DNA of 5,713 nt from Collinsella sp. (lineage in GTDB: Bacteria > Actinomycetota > Coriobacteriia > Coriobacteriales > Coriobacteriaceae): assembly GCA_022720335.1 (NCBI GenBank), contig JAIHVJ010000117.1, positions 1 to 5,713 on the forward strand. Reading direction: 5' to 3'. Both the position numbers and the translations under genes were made by a program. This document shows, in pieces, positions 1 to 5,713 of this stretch. The first letter of the stretch is position 1; each line of letters starts with the position of its first letter. The notes beneath the pieces were generated by a model. That model was not told where the DNA came from. It ran no database searches and saw only the letters and a list, made by a program, of their open reading frames with translations.

Positions 1-1
1 G

Positions 2-1036
2 GCGGGACCGCTCGTGCGCGCCACTGCCGGCGGCACCAAGGCCGTCATCGTGACGGACACCAACGTGGGCCCGCTCTACCAGATGCCCGTTAAGCAGAGC
101 CTTGAGGCAGCTGGCTACGAGGTGAGCATCTGCACCTTCGAGGCCGGCGAGGCCCATAAGCGCGCCGAAACCTACATCAACATCCTGGAGTTTGTGGCCG
201 AGCACGAGCTTTCGCGCTCCGACGTGATCGTGGCACTCGGCGGCGGCGTCGTGGGCGACGTGGCCGGCTTTGTGGCCGCCACCTACATGCGCGGCTGCAA
301 GTTTGTGCAGATCCCCACGAGTCTGCTCGCCATGGTGGATTCGTCGGTGGGCGGCAAGACCGCCATCGACCTGGCTGCCGGCAAGAACTTGGCCGGCGCC
401 TTTTGGCAGCCGAGCGTGGTTATCGCGGACGTGGGGTGTCTCGCCACCCTCACGCCCGAGCAGTTCGCCGACGGCTGCGGCGAGGTCGTCAAGCACGCCG
501 TGATCGCCGACCCAGAGCTTTTCGCCGAGCTGGAGAAGACCCCGCTCACGCTGGAGCTACTCAACCGCGATGTAGCCCGCGTAGCGCTCATCATCGCCCG
601 CAATATTGACATCAAGCGCGCCGTGGTCGTTGCCGACGAGCGCGAGACCAACCAGCGCAAGCTGCTCAACTTTGGACACAGCGCCGGACACGCCGTCGAG
701 GCCTGCGAGCACTTTGAGCTCGGACACGGCAACTGCGTGTCGATCGGCATGGGCATCATCACGCGCGCCGCTGCCCTGCACGGCGTTTGCGATGCTGCAC
801 TGCCCGGCCGTATTGAGGAGCTCTGCGCCCGCCACGGCCTCAAGACCCGCTGCGAGCTTTCCGCCGATGCCGTCTTTGCCGAGGCGCTCCACGACAAGAA
901 GCGCGCGGGCGACACCATCGACCTGGTGATTCCGCACGGCATTGGCCGCTGCAGCATCGACCGCACGCCGCTTTCCACTTTCCACGAACTCATTGCCGAG
1001 GGCCTCGGCCAGAAGGGAGACGCATCCGCATGCTAG
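2..1036 (+). CDS. aroB: 3-dehydroquinate synthase AroB, 5' end cut by window edge
   Basis: Converts DAHP to 3-dehydroquinate, the second shikimate-pathway step, in the cytoplasm, using NAD and a divalent metal. Numbering residues from the GTG at 14, the dinucleotide-binding motif GGGVVGD is at 76-82 and the block IPTSLLAMVDSSVGGKTAID at 100-119. The metal ligands are Glu157 (GEVVKH), His222 (FGHSAGH) and His238 (LGHGN). Further active-site residues as recalled from the Aspergillus enzyme also align: Asp109, Lys115, Lys124, Asn125, Lys160, Glu211, Arg215, Asn219 and His226. The frame is open to the window edge and gives A-G-P-L before GTG14. Family members are about 350-360 residues and begin with a strand missing here, so roughly 15-25 N-terminal residues probably lie upstream, and GTG14 is more likely an internal Val than the start. 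The stop (1034-1036) lies inside aroA. The active site looks complete, so the enzyme is probably functional. Confidence 0.96.
   Translation, partial: AGPLVRATAGGTKAVIVTDTNVGPLYQMPVKQSLEAAGYEVSICTFEAGEAHKRAETYINILEFVAEHELSRSDVIVALGGGVVGDVAGFVAATYMRGCKFVQIPTSLLAMVDSSVGGKTAIDLAAGKNLAGAFWQPSVVIADVGCLATLTPEQFADGCGEVVKHAVIADPELFAELEKTPLTLELLNRDVARVALIIARNIDIKRAVVVADERETNQRKLLNFGHSAGHAVEACEHFELGHGNCVSIGMGIITRAAALHGVCDAALPGRIEELCARHGLKTRCELSADAVFAEALHDKKRAGDTIDLVIPHGIGRCSIDRTPLSTFHELIAEGLGQKGDASAC
1013..1020 (+). promoter_or_regulatory. Ribosome binding site for aroA, inside aroB
   Basis: AAGGGAGA lies 9 bases before the ATG at 1030 and within the last codons of aroB. It supports that ATG as the aroA start, despite the 7-base overlap with aroB, and suggests that ribosomes finishing aroB help initiate aroA. 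Confidence 0.7.
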
Positions 1037-2349
1037 CCCGCATCACCCCGTCCCCGCTCAAGGGCACCGTTCCCGCCATCGCGTCCAAGTCGATGGCACA
1101 TCGCCTGATCATCTGCGCTGCGCTTGCCAACGGCGAGACACACGTCACCTGCAACACCACCTGCGCCGACATCGAGGCCACGGTGCGTTGCCTTACGGCA
1201 CTCGGCGCCCGCATCGAGACCGTCGAGGACGGCTTCCAGGTCCACCCTACCATGAAGAGTGTTGAGTTTGGCCTGCTCAAGGCCCTTGCCGGCGGCACGC
1301 TTGACTGCGGCGAAAGCGGCTCCACGCTACGCTTTATGCTGCCCGTCGCCTGCGCGCTGGGTGCGGATGCCACCTTCGTGGGCCAGGGCCGCCTGGGCGC
1401 CCGCCCGCTCTCGCCGCTCTCGGACGAGATCATCGCCGCCGGCTGCGACCTACAGGGTCTGGGCGGTTTTCCGCTCAAGACGAGCGGACGCATGCGCCCG
1501 GGCACCTTTGTGCTGCCGGGCAACGTAAGCTCGCAGTATATCTCCGGCCTGCTGCTGGCAGCCCCGTTGCTCGCTCAGCCCTCCTGCGTGCAGGTAACGG
1601 GCCTCATCGAGAGCCGCCCCTACATCAACCTGACGGTCCAGGCCATGAAGGCCTTTGGCGTCGAGGTCAACGTCGAACGTATTCCGTCCAAAGACGGCCA
1701 GCCCGAGGTCACGAACTTCCGCGTAAGCAGCGGCTCGTACCGCACGCCCGGTAACGTGGCCGTCGAGGGTGACTGGTCCAACGCTGCCTTTTGGCTGTGC
1801 GCCGGCGCCATCGGCTCCGACCCCATCACCGTCGAGGGTGTGTCCCTGAGCTCGGCCCAGGGCGACCGCAACGTGCTTGCCGCGCTTTCGCGCTTTGGCG
1901 CCCGCATCGTGCGCTCCACCAACGCCGCCACCGTGCAGTCCGACAAGCTCGCCGGCTTTGAGATGAGTGCCCACGACATCCCCGACCTGGTGCCCGTTAT
2001 CTCGGCCGTGGCATCGCTGGCGCAAGGCCGCACGTTCATCCGCGATTGCGCCCGCCTGCGCATCAAGGAATCCGACCGTCTGGCTACTACCACCCGCGAG
2101 CTCACCGCACTGGGCGCACAGGTACGCATTGCCGGTGACGACCTCATCATCAAGGGTGTCGACGCCTTTACTGGCGGCGAGGTCGACTCGCACAACGACC
2201 ACCGCATCGCCATGATGGCCGCCATCGCCGCGAGCCGCGCCGCTGGAGAGGTCGTGATTCACGGCGCCGAGGCCGTCAACAAGTCCTATCCCGATTTCTT
2301 CGACCACTACCGCCTGCTGGGCGGCAAGGTCACACTCGAGGAGGAATAG
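1030..2349 (+). CDS. aroA: 3-phosphoshikimate 1-carboxyvinyltransferase (EPSP synthase) AroA
   Basis: Transfers the enolpyruvyl group of PEP to shikimate 3-phosphate, giving EPSP (sixth step, cytoplasmic, the glyphosate target). At 439 residues it is normal length and covers both inverse alpha/beta domains. Visible landmarks: SKSMAHR at 19-25 (Lys20, Ser21, Arg25 bind substrates); CGESGSTLRF at 93-102, the PEP/glyphosate loop; VSSQY at 166-170, binding shikimate phosphate; HIPD-like HDIPD with the catalytic Asp at 319; RIKESDR at 344-350 (Glu347, Arg350); DHR at 390-392; and Lys418 in NKSYPDFF. All expected catalytic positions are filled. The loop reads ESG-S-TLRF where E. coli has NAG-T-AMRP, so the positions matching E. 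coli Thr97 and Pro101 are Ser98 and Phe102. This is a style I associate with clostridial enzymes. The ATG at 1030 has a ribosome binding site and overlaps aroB by 7 bases; the gene ends one base before aroC. Confidence 0.97.
   Translation: MLARITPSPLKGTVPAIASKSMAHRLIICAALANGETHVTCNTTCADIEATVRCLTALGARIETVEDGFQVHPTMKSVEFGLLKALAGGTLDCGESGSTLRFMLPVACALGADATFVGQGRLGARPLSPLSDEIIAAGCDLQGLGGFPLKTSGRMRPGTFVLPGNVSSQYISGLLLAAPLLAQPSCVQVTGLIESRPYINLTVQAMKAFGVEVNVERIPSKDGQPEVTNFRVSSGSYRTPGNVAVEGDWSNAAFWLCAGAIGSDPITVEGVSLSSAQGDRNVLAALSRFGARIVRSTNAATVQSDKLAGFEMSAHDIPDLVPVISAVASLAQGRTFIRDCARLRIKESDRLATTTRELTALGAQVRIAGDDLIIKGVDAFTGGEVDSHNDHRIAMMAAIAASRAAGEVVIHGAEAVNKSYPDFFDHYRLLGGKVTLEEE
2339..2344 (+). promoter_or_regulatory. 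Ribosome binding site for aroC, inside the end of aroA
   Basis: A perfect AGGAGG sits 6 bases before the ATG at 2351. It is part of GAG GAG GAA TAG, so the same bases encode the final Glu-Glu-Glu of AroA and recruit ribosomes for aroC. It fixes the aroC start and implies translational coupling. Confidence 0.85.
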
Positions 2350-2350
2350 C

Positions 2351-3448
2351 ATGTCCTCGACCTTTGGCAACGTCTTGCATCTGAGCATCTTCGGCCAATC
2401 TCACTCCCCCGCTATCGGCTGCTCGCTCGATGGCATCCCGGCGGGCATCGCCGTGAACCAGGAGAAGCTGCAGGCCTTCCTCGACCGTCGCGCCCCCGGT
2501 CGCGACGAGACCGCGACCAAACGCCGCGAGGCCGACACCGCGCACATCATCGCCGGTGTTGTCGATGGATATACCACCGGCGCGCCCATCGCCGCGATTA
2601 TCGAGAACACCAACACGCGCTCCAAGGATTACTCCGAGCTGCGCCGCAAGCCCCGTCCGGGACATGCGGACTTCCCTGCGCGCGTGAAGTATCACAACAT
2701 GCACGATGTCGCTGGTGGCGGGCATTTTTCCGGTCGCCTGACGGCACCCTTATGCATCGCTGGCGGCATTGCGCTGCAGGCACTCGAGGCCCGCGGCATT
2801 CAGGTCATGGCGCACGTCGCGCAGATCGGCGGCATCTCCGACCTGCCGATGGACGATATGGCCTATCGCGAGGCCGACCGCAAGGCGATCCTTACGAACG
2901 ATCTGCCGTGCATTGACGCCGCCGCAGCCGGCCGCATGCGCGAGGAGATCCTAGCCGCGCGCGACGAACTCGACAGCATCGGCGGCATCGTGGAGTGCGG
3001 CATTTACGGGCTTCCCGCGGGCATCGGCGACCCCATGTTTGACGGCATCGAGAACCGCATCGCGCAAATCGCGTTTGGCATTCCCGCTGTAAAGGGCGTG
3101 GAGTTTGGCATGGGCTTTGCCGTGGCCGCCATGCGCGGCAGCGAGAACAACGATCCGTATCGCATCGATGCCGAGACCGAAAAGATCGAGATCGAGTCCA
3201 ATAACGCCGGCGGCATTCTGGGCGGCATCTCCACCGGCGCGCCCGTCATGTGGCGCATGGCCGTAAAGCCGACGCCCTCCATTGGCCGCGAGCAGCAGAC
3301 CGTAGACATGGACGCCATGGAAAATGCCGAGCTCTCGGTCCACGGCCGCCACGACCCCTGTATCGTCCCCCGAGCTGTCCCCGTTGCCGAAGCAGCCGCG
3401 GCGCTCGCCATCTGGGACGCCCTCCTCGAGGACGCCGCCCAGCGCTAA
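2351..3448 (+). CDS. aroC: Chorismate synthase AroC
   Basis: Eliminates phosphate from EPSP to give chorismate (seventh and last common step), using reduced FMN, as a cytoplasmic homotetramer in known members. The 365 residues match the normal length. Landmarks: N-terminal MSSTFGN and GQSHSPAIG at 15-23 with catalytic His18; RRAPGRDET from 46 and KRREAD at 57-62; NTRSKDY at 88-94; RPGHADF at 102-108 with the second catalytic His105; GGGHFSGRLTAP at 122-133; and a C-terminal HDPCIVPRAVPVAEA segment from 334. Two motifs depart from the usual form: the first signature is GQSHS rather than GESHG, and the residue before GGG is Ala121, where many homologues have Arg. Both catalytic histidines remain, so activity is expected. 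The GGGHFSGRLTAP form is one I associate with anaerobic Gram-positives rather than E. coli (GGGRSSARETA). It starts one base after the aroA stop. Whether it reduces its own FMN cannot be told from sequence. Confidence 0.96.
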   Translation: MSSTFGNVLHLSIFGQSHSPAIGCSLDGIPAGIAVNQEKLQAFLDRRAPGRDETATKRREADTAHIIAGVVDGYTTGAPIAAIIENTNTRSKDYSELRRKPRPGHADFPARVKYHNMHDVAGGGHFSGRLTAPLCIAGGIALQALEARGIQVMAHVAQIGGISDLPMDDMAYREADRKAILTNDLPCIDAAAAGRMREEILAARDELDSIGGIVECGIYGLPAGIGDPMFDGIENRIAQIAFGIPAVKGVEFGMGFAVAAMRGSENNDPYRIDAETEKIEIESNNAGGILGGISTGAPVMWRMAVKPTPSIGREQQTVDMDAMENAELSVHGRHDPCIVPRAVPVAEAAAALAIWDALLEDAAQR

Positions 3449-3501
3449 CCCGACTCACCTGGGTTGCCCGTCAACTCTGCCATTACGTGAAAGGGGCCTC
3501 C
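3449..3501 (+). other. Intergenic gap between aroC and pheA
   Basis: These 53 bases are the only non-coding DNA in the window. I see no convincing -35/-10 pair. A small inverted repeat, AACCC (3447-3451, overlapping the aroC stop) and GGGTT (3461-3465) with a 9-base loop, could form a weak 5-bp hairpin. It is not followed by a T-run, so it does not look like an intrinsic terminator. The gap ends with the pheA ribosome binding site. Transcription most likely reads through. Confidence 0.6.
3489..3496 (+). promoter_or_regulatory. Ribosome binding site for pheA
   Basis: GAAAGGGG lies 5 bases before the ATG at 3502. It selects this ATG over upstream in-frame starts, which would lie inside aroC; the frame is open back to an ATG at 3250. 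Confidence 0.75.
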
Positions 3502-4647
3502 ATGGACCTTGCCGATATCCGCCAGACCATCGATGGCATCGACACCACGCTCCTCAACAGCTTTGTCGAGCGTATGGACATTGCCACCGAGGTCGCCAAA
3601 TCAAAGATCGAGATGGGCAAGGCTGTCTTTGACCCCGCCCGCGAGCGCTCCAAACTCAACAACCTCGCCAGCCGCGCGCCCGAGCGCTACGAGGCGCAGA
3701 CCATCACCCTGTTCCGTCTCCTCATGAGCATGAGCAAGGCCGAGCAGCAGCGCTACATCAACGAACTCAAGGGCATCACTGTCTCGCAAAAGGCCCACGC
3801 CACGGCTGCAGCCTCCGACACGCCCTTCCCTCAAACTGCCACCGTCGCTTGCCAGGGCGTTGAGGGCGCTTACAGTCAAATCGCCGCGTGCAAGCTCTTC
3901 GACGTACCCGACATCGCGTTTTTCGAGACCTTCGAAGGCGTTATGCGCGCTGTGCGCGACGGCTTCTGCGAGTTTGGCGTGCTGCCCATCGAGAACTCCA
4001 CCGCCGGCTCGGTCAACGCCGTCTACGACCTGCTCGCCCAGTTCGACTTCCACATCGTGCGCTCGCTTCGCCTCAAGATCGACCACAACATGCTCGTCAA
4101 GCCCGGCACCAAGCTCGCCGACGTGCGCGAGGTTTACAGCCACGGCCAAGCCATTGCCCAGTGTGCGGGCTTTATCGAGTCCCACGACCTGCACGCCACC
4201 AAGTACCCCAACACCGCCATGTCGGCCGAGATGGTCGCCAGCTCCGAGCGCACCGATATTGCCGCCATCGCATCGCGCAGCTGCGCGGCACTCTATGGCC
4301 TGGAGGTGCTGGAGCCCAACATCCAGGACTCGGACAACAACTACACGCGCTTTGTCGTCATCAGCCGTGAGCCGCGCGTCTATCCCGGTGCCAACCGTAC
4401 CTCGCTCATGATTACCACGGCCAATGAGCCGGGCGCCCTCTACCGCGTGCTCGAGCGCTTCTATGCGCTCAACATCAACCTCATCAAGCTCGAGAGCCGC
4501 CCCATCCCCGGCCGCGACTTTGAGTTTATGTTCTACTTTGATCTGGACTGCCCCTTTGGCAGCAAGGCCCTCGACGACCTGCTCGATTCTATCGACGACG
4601 TGTGCGAGAGCTTCACCTACTTTGGCAGCTACACGGAGGTGCTCTAG
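3502..4647 (+). CDS. pheA: Bifunctional chorismate mutase / prephenate dehydratase (P-protein) with ACT domain
   Basis: Takes chorismate to prephenate and then to phenylpyruvate, the committed phenylalanine branch. The 381 residues hold three domains. First is an AroQ-type chorismate mutase, about 1-90. Its Arg7, Arg24, Lys35 and Glu48 have exactly the spacing of E. coli P-protein Arg11, Arg28, Lys39 and Glu52, and a Gln at 82 or 83 fits Gln88. After an Ala-rich linker (about 92-111) comes prephenate dehydratase, about 112-290, with QGVEGAYSQ, PIENSTAGSV (162-171), SHGQAIAQC, NTAM and the catalytic TRF at 282-284. Last is an ACT domain, about 299-378, with GAL (311-313) and ESRP (331-334), the two motifs that bind phenylalanine in this family; allosteric inhibition by Phe is therefore likely. 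The start at 3502 begins the mutase at the usual place and has a good ribosome binding site. The stop directly abuts the aroE-aroK start in the same frame. No tyrosine-branch domain is attached. Confidence 0.96.
   Translation: MDLADIRQTIDGIDTTLLNSFVERMDIATEVAKSKIEMGKAVFDPARERSKLNNLASRAPERYEAQTITLFRLLMSMSKAEQQRYINELKGITVSQKAHATAAASDTPFPQTATVACQGVEGAYSQIAACKLFDVPDIAFFETFEGVMRAVRDGFCEFGVLPIENSTAGSVNAVYDLLAQFDFHIVRSLRLKIDHNMLVKPGTKLADVREVYSHGQAIAQCAGFIESHDLHATKYPNTAMSAEMVASSERTDIAAIASRSCAALYGLEVLEPNIQDSDNNYTRFVVISREPRVYPGANRTSLMITTANEPGALYRVLERFYALNINLIKLESRPIPGRDFEFMFYFDLDCPFGSKALDDLLDSIDDVCESFTYFGSYTEVL
4635..4640 (+). promoter_or_regulatory. Ribosome binding site for aroE-aroK, inside the end of pheA
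   Basis: GGAGGT lies 7 bases before the ATG at 4648 and within the codons for the last residues of PheA (Thr-Glu-Val). The pheA stop TAG touches the ATG, so reinitiation after pheA termination is likely. Confidence 0.85.
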
Positions 4648-5713
4648 ATGACCGATACCGCCGCAACCCGCCCCTACGGAGTGCTGGGCCGCGTGCTGGG
4701 CCACAGCTACACCCCAACCATCTACAAGGAGCTCGCTGGGCTCGAGTACGTGCGTTTTGAGCGCGAGCCCGAGGATCTTGAGGCCTTTATGACGGGCGAC
4801 GAGTGGGAGGGCACCAACGTGACCATCCCCTACAAGCGCGCCGTCATGGAGTACCTGGACGAGCTGAGCCCGCTCGCCGAGCGCATGGGCAACGTCAACA
4901 CCATCACGCGCCTGCCCGACGGCCGCCTGCGCGGCGATAACACCGACTACTTCGGTTTTCAGTGCCTGGTCGAGGAGCTGGGAGTTGAGGTTACCGGCAA
5001 GAAAGTTCTCGTGCTCGGCGCCACCGGTGGCGCCGGCACCACGGCGAGCATGGTGCTGGGAGACCTGGGCGCCATCGTCGTACCCGTGGGTCGCACGAGC
5101 GAGGTCAACTACGGCAACATCGCGCAGCAGTCCGACGCCGCCCTGCTCGTCAACTGCACGCCTGCCGGCATGTTCCCCCACTGCCCCGACGCGCCTTGCA
5201 CGTTCGAAGGGCTCTATGCGCTCGAAGGCGTTATCGACATTGTCTACAACCCCGCCCGCACGGGCCTGATGCTCGAGGCCGAGCGCCGCGGTATCCCTTG
5301 CATCGACGGCCTGCTAATGCTCGTGGCCCAAGCGGCACAGGCCGTCGAGCGCTATACCGGCCAGGTCACCCCGCGCGAGCGCATCCTGGACATAACGGAG
5401 CGCTTGTCACGCCGCGAACAGAACATCGCGCTGATCGGCATGCCGGGCTCGGGCAAGACCCGCGTGGGTGAGCAGATTGCCCTGCTCACGGGTCGCGAGC
5501 ACATCGACCTGGACCGCGCCCTCGAGGAACGCCTCGACATGCCCTGCGCCGACTTTATCGTCGAGCGCGGCGAGGCCGCCTTCCGCGAGCAGGAGACAGC
5601 GGAGCTGGCCGACATTTCCAAGCGCAGCGGCCTGGTGCTTTCCACCGGCGGCGGCGTGGTCACGCGCGACGAAAACTATCCGCTGCTGCACCAAAACAGC
5701 CAGATCGTGATGC
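4648..5713 (+). CDS. aroE-aroK: Fused shikimate dehydrogenase-shikimate kinase (AroE-AroK), 3' end cut by window edge
   Basis: Predicted to reduce 3-dehydroshikimate to shikimate with NAD(P)H and then phosphorylate it with ATP: two consecutive steps on one chain. Translation from 4648 stays open for 355 codons to the window edge. The AroE part (about 10-240) has HSYTP at 19-23, NVTIPYK at 57-63 with catalytic Lys63, GNVNT at 81-85 (Asn84), GDNTDYFGF at 96-104 with catalytic Asp100 (Lys-Asp spacing of 37, as in E. coli Lys65/Asp102), a GATGGAG nucleotide loop at 124-130, NCTPAGMFP, and GLLMLVAQA with Gln228. After a short charged linker (about 240-258), the AroK part shows Walker A GMPGSGKT at 264-271, DLD at 287-289 (Asp289 for shikimate), GE..FR with Arg313, and GGG at 334-336. 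Roughly 70 residues, with the lid and late arginines, are missing beyond the edge. Oddities: the shikimate-binding S-x-S is S-Y-T, and the cofactor segment ends GRTS rather than the common NRT. The fusion is seen directly; both activities are inferred from retained residues. Confidence 0.93.
   Translation, partial: MTDTAATRPYGVLGRVLGHSYTPTIYKELAGLEYVRFEREPEDLEAFMTGDEWEGTNVTIPYKRAVMEYLDELSPLAERMGNVNTITRLPDGRLRGDNTDYFGFQCLVEELGVEVTGKKVLVLGATGGAGTTASMVLGDLGAIVVPVGRTSEVNYGNIAQQSDAALLVNCTPAGMFPHCPDAPCTFEGLYALEGVIDIVYNPARTGLMLEAERRGIPCIDGLLMLVAQAAQAVERYTGQVTPRERILDITERLSRREQNIALIGMPGSGKTRVGEQIALLTGREHIDLDRALEERLDMPCADFIVERGEAAFREQETAELADISKRSGLVLSTGGGVVTRDENYPLLHQNSQIVM

Noticed and set aside
14..16. 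GTG at 14 as the true start of aroB.
   Set aside because: The frame stays open upstream to the window edge, no ribosome binding site is visible in the 13 bases before it, and the protein would lack the usual N-terminal strand of the family.
1450..2388. A 312-codon open frame on the - strand, antisense to aroA.
   Set aside because: Same mirror-frame effect: it is codon-aligned with aroA and ends opposite a CTA codon at 1450-1452. No domain is recognisable.
3447..3465. AACCC/GGGTT inverted repeat as a transcription terminator after aroC.
   Set aside because: The stem is only 5 bp, with no following T-run, and pathway genes continue directly downstream.
3250..3501. Upstream ATG (3250) giving an 84-residue N-terminal extension to PheA.
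   Set aside because: The extension lies mostly inside aroC in another frame and reads as Arg/Pro-rich shadow sequence. The ATG at 3502 has a ribosome binding site and starts the chorismate mutase domain at its normal place.
3860..4411. A 183-codon + strand frame inside pheA.
   Set aside because: It is a Ser/Pro/Thr/Arg-rich shadow in another frame of a confident gene, with no domain signature.
3601..5181. A 526-codon open frame on the - strand, antisense to pheA and aroE-aroK.
   Set aside because: Its codons lie exactly opposite the sense codons, so it stays open wherever the real genes lack TTA, CTA and TCA, which are rare in GC-rich DNA. It ends at a sense TCA (3601-3603). The translation is Ala/Val/Gly/His-rich with no recognisable domain, and the + strand genes here are certain.

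Overview
The window is a compact stretch of a shikimate/aromatic amino acid biosynthesis operon. All genes are on the + strand and packed almost end to end. In order: aroB (3-dehydroquinate synthase, 5' end outside the window), aroA (EPSP synthase), aroC (chorismate synthase), pheA (fused chorismate mutase-prephenate dehydratase with a C-terminal ACT domain), and a fused aroE-aroK gene (shikimate dehydrogenase joined to shikimate kinase) that runs off the 3' end. There are no RNA genes, mobile elements, CRISPR arrays or long repeats that I can support.

Organism: the DNA is GC-rich, and codons mostly end in G or C. Shine-Dalgarno sites are strong (AGGAGG, GGAGGT, AAAGGGG). AroA and AroC carry sequence signatures that I associate with anaerobic Gram-positives: GESGSTLRF in AroA and GGGHFSGRLTAP in AroC. 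High GC together with clostridial-type enzymes suggests a high-GC Gram-positive anaerobe such as a member of the Coriobacteriia (Collinsella/Olsenella-like). This is inference from sequence style, not from a database match.

Layout: aroB (to 1036) overlaps aroA (1030-2349) by 7 bases in another frame. aroC (2351-3448) starts one base after the aroA stop, with its ribosome binding site inside the last aroA codons. A 53-base gap, the only non-coding DNA in the window, precedes pheA (3502-4647). aroE-aroK (from 4648) starts on the base after the pheA stop. This spacing implies one transcript with translational coupling at three of the four junctions.

Pathway logic: AroB makes 3-dehydroquinate (step 2). 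The AroE-AroK fusion performs steps 4 and 5 (dehydroshikimate to shikimate to shikimate 3-phosphate). AroA performs step 6 and AroC step 7, giving chorismate. PheA takes chorismate through prephenate to phenylpyruvate, and its ACT domain is the likely phenylalanine feedback sensor. DAHP synthase (step 1), 3-dehydroquinate dehydratase (step 3) and a tyrosine-branch enzyme are not in the window and may lie in the flanking DNA. I see no previously undescribed system. The most notable items are the AroE-AroK fusion and some departures from textbook active-site motifs in AroC and AroE.
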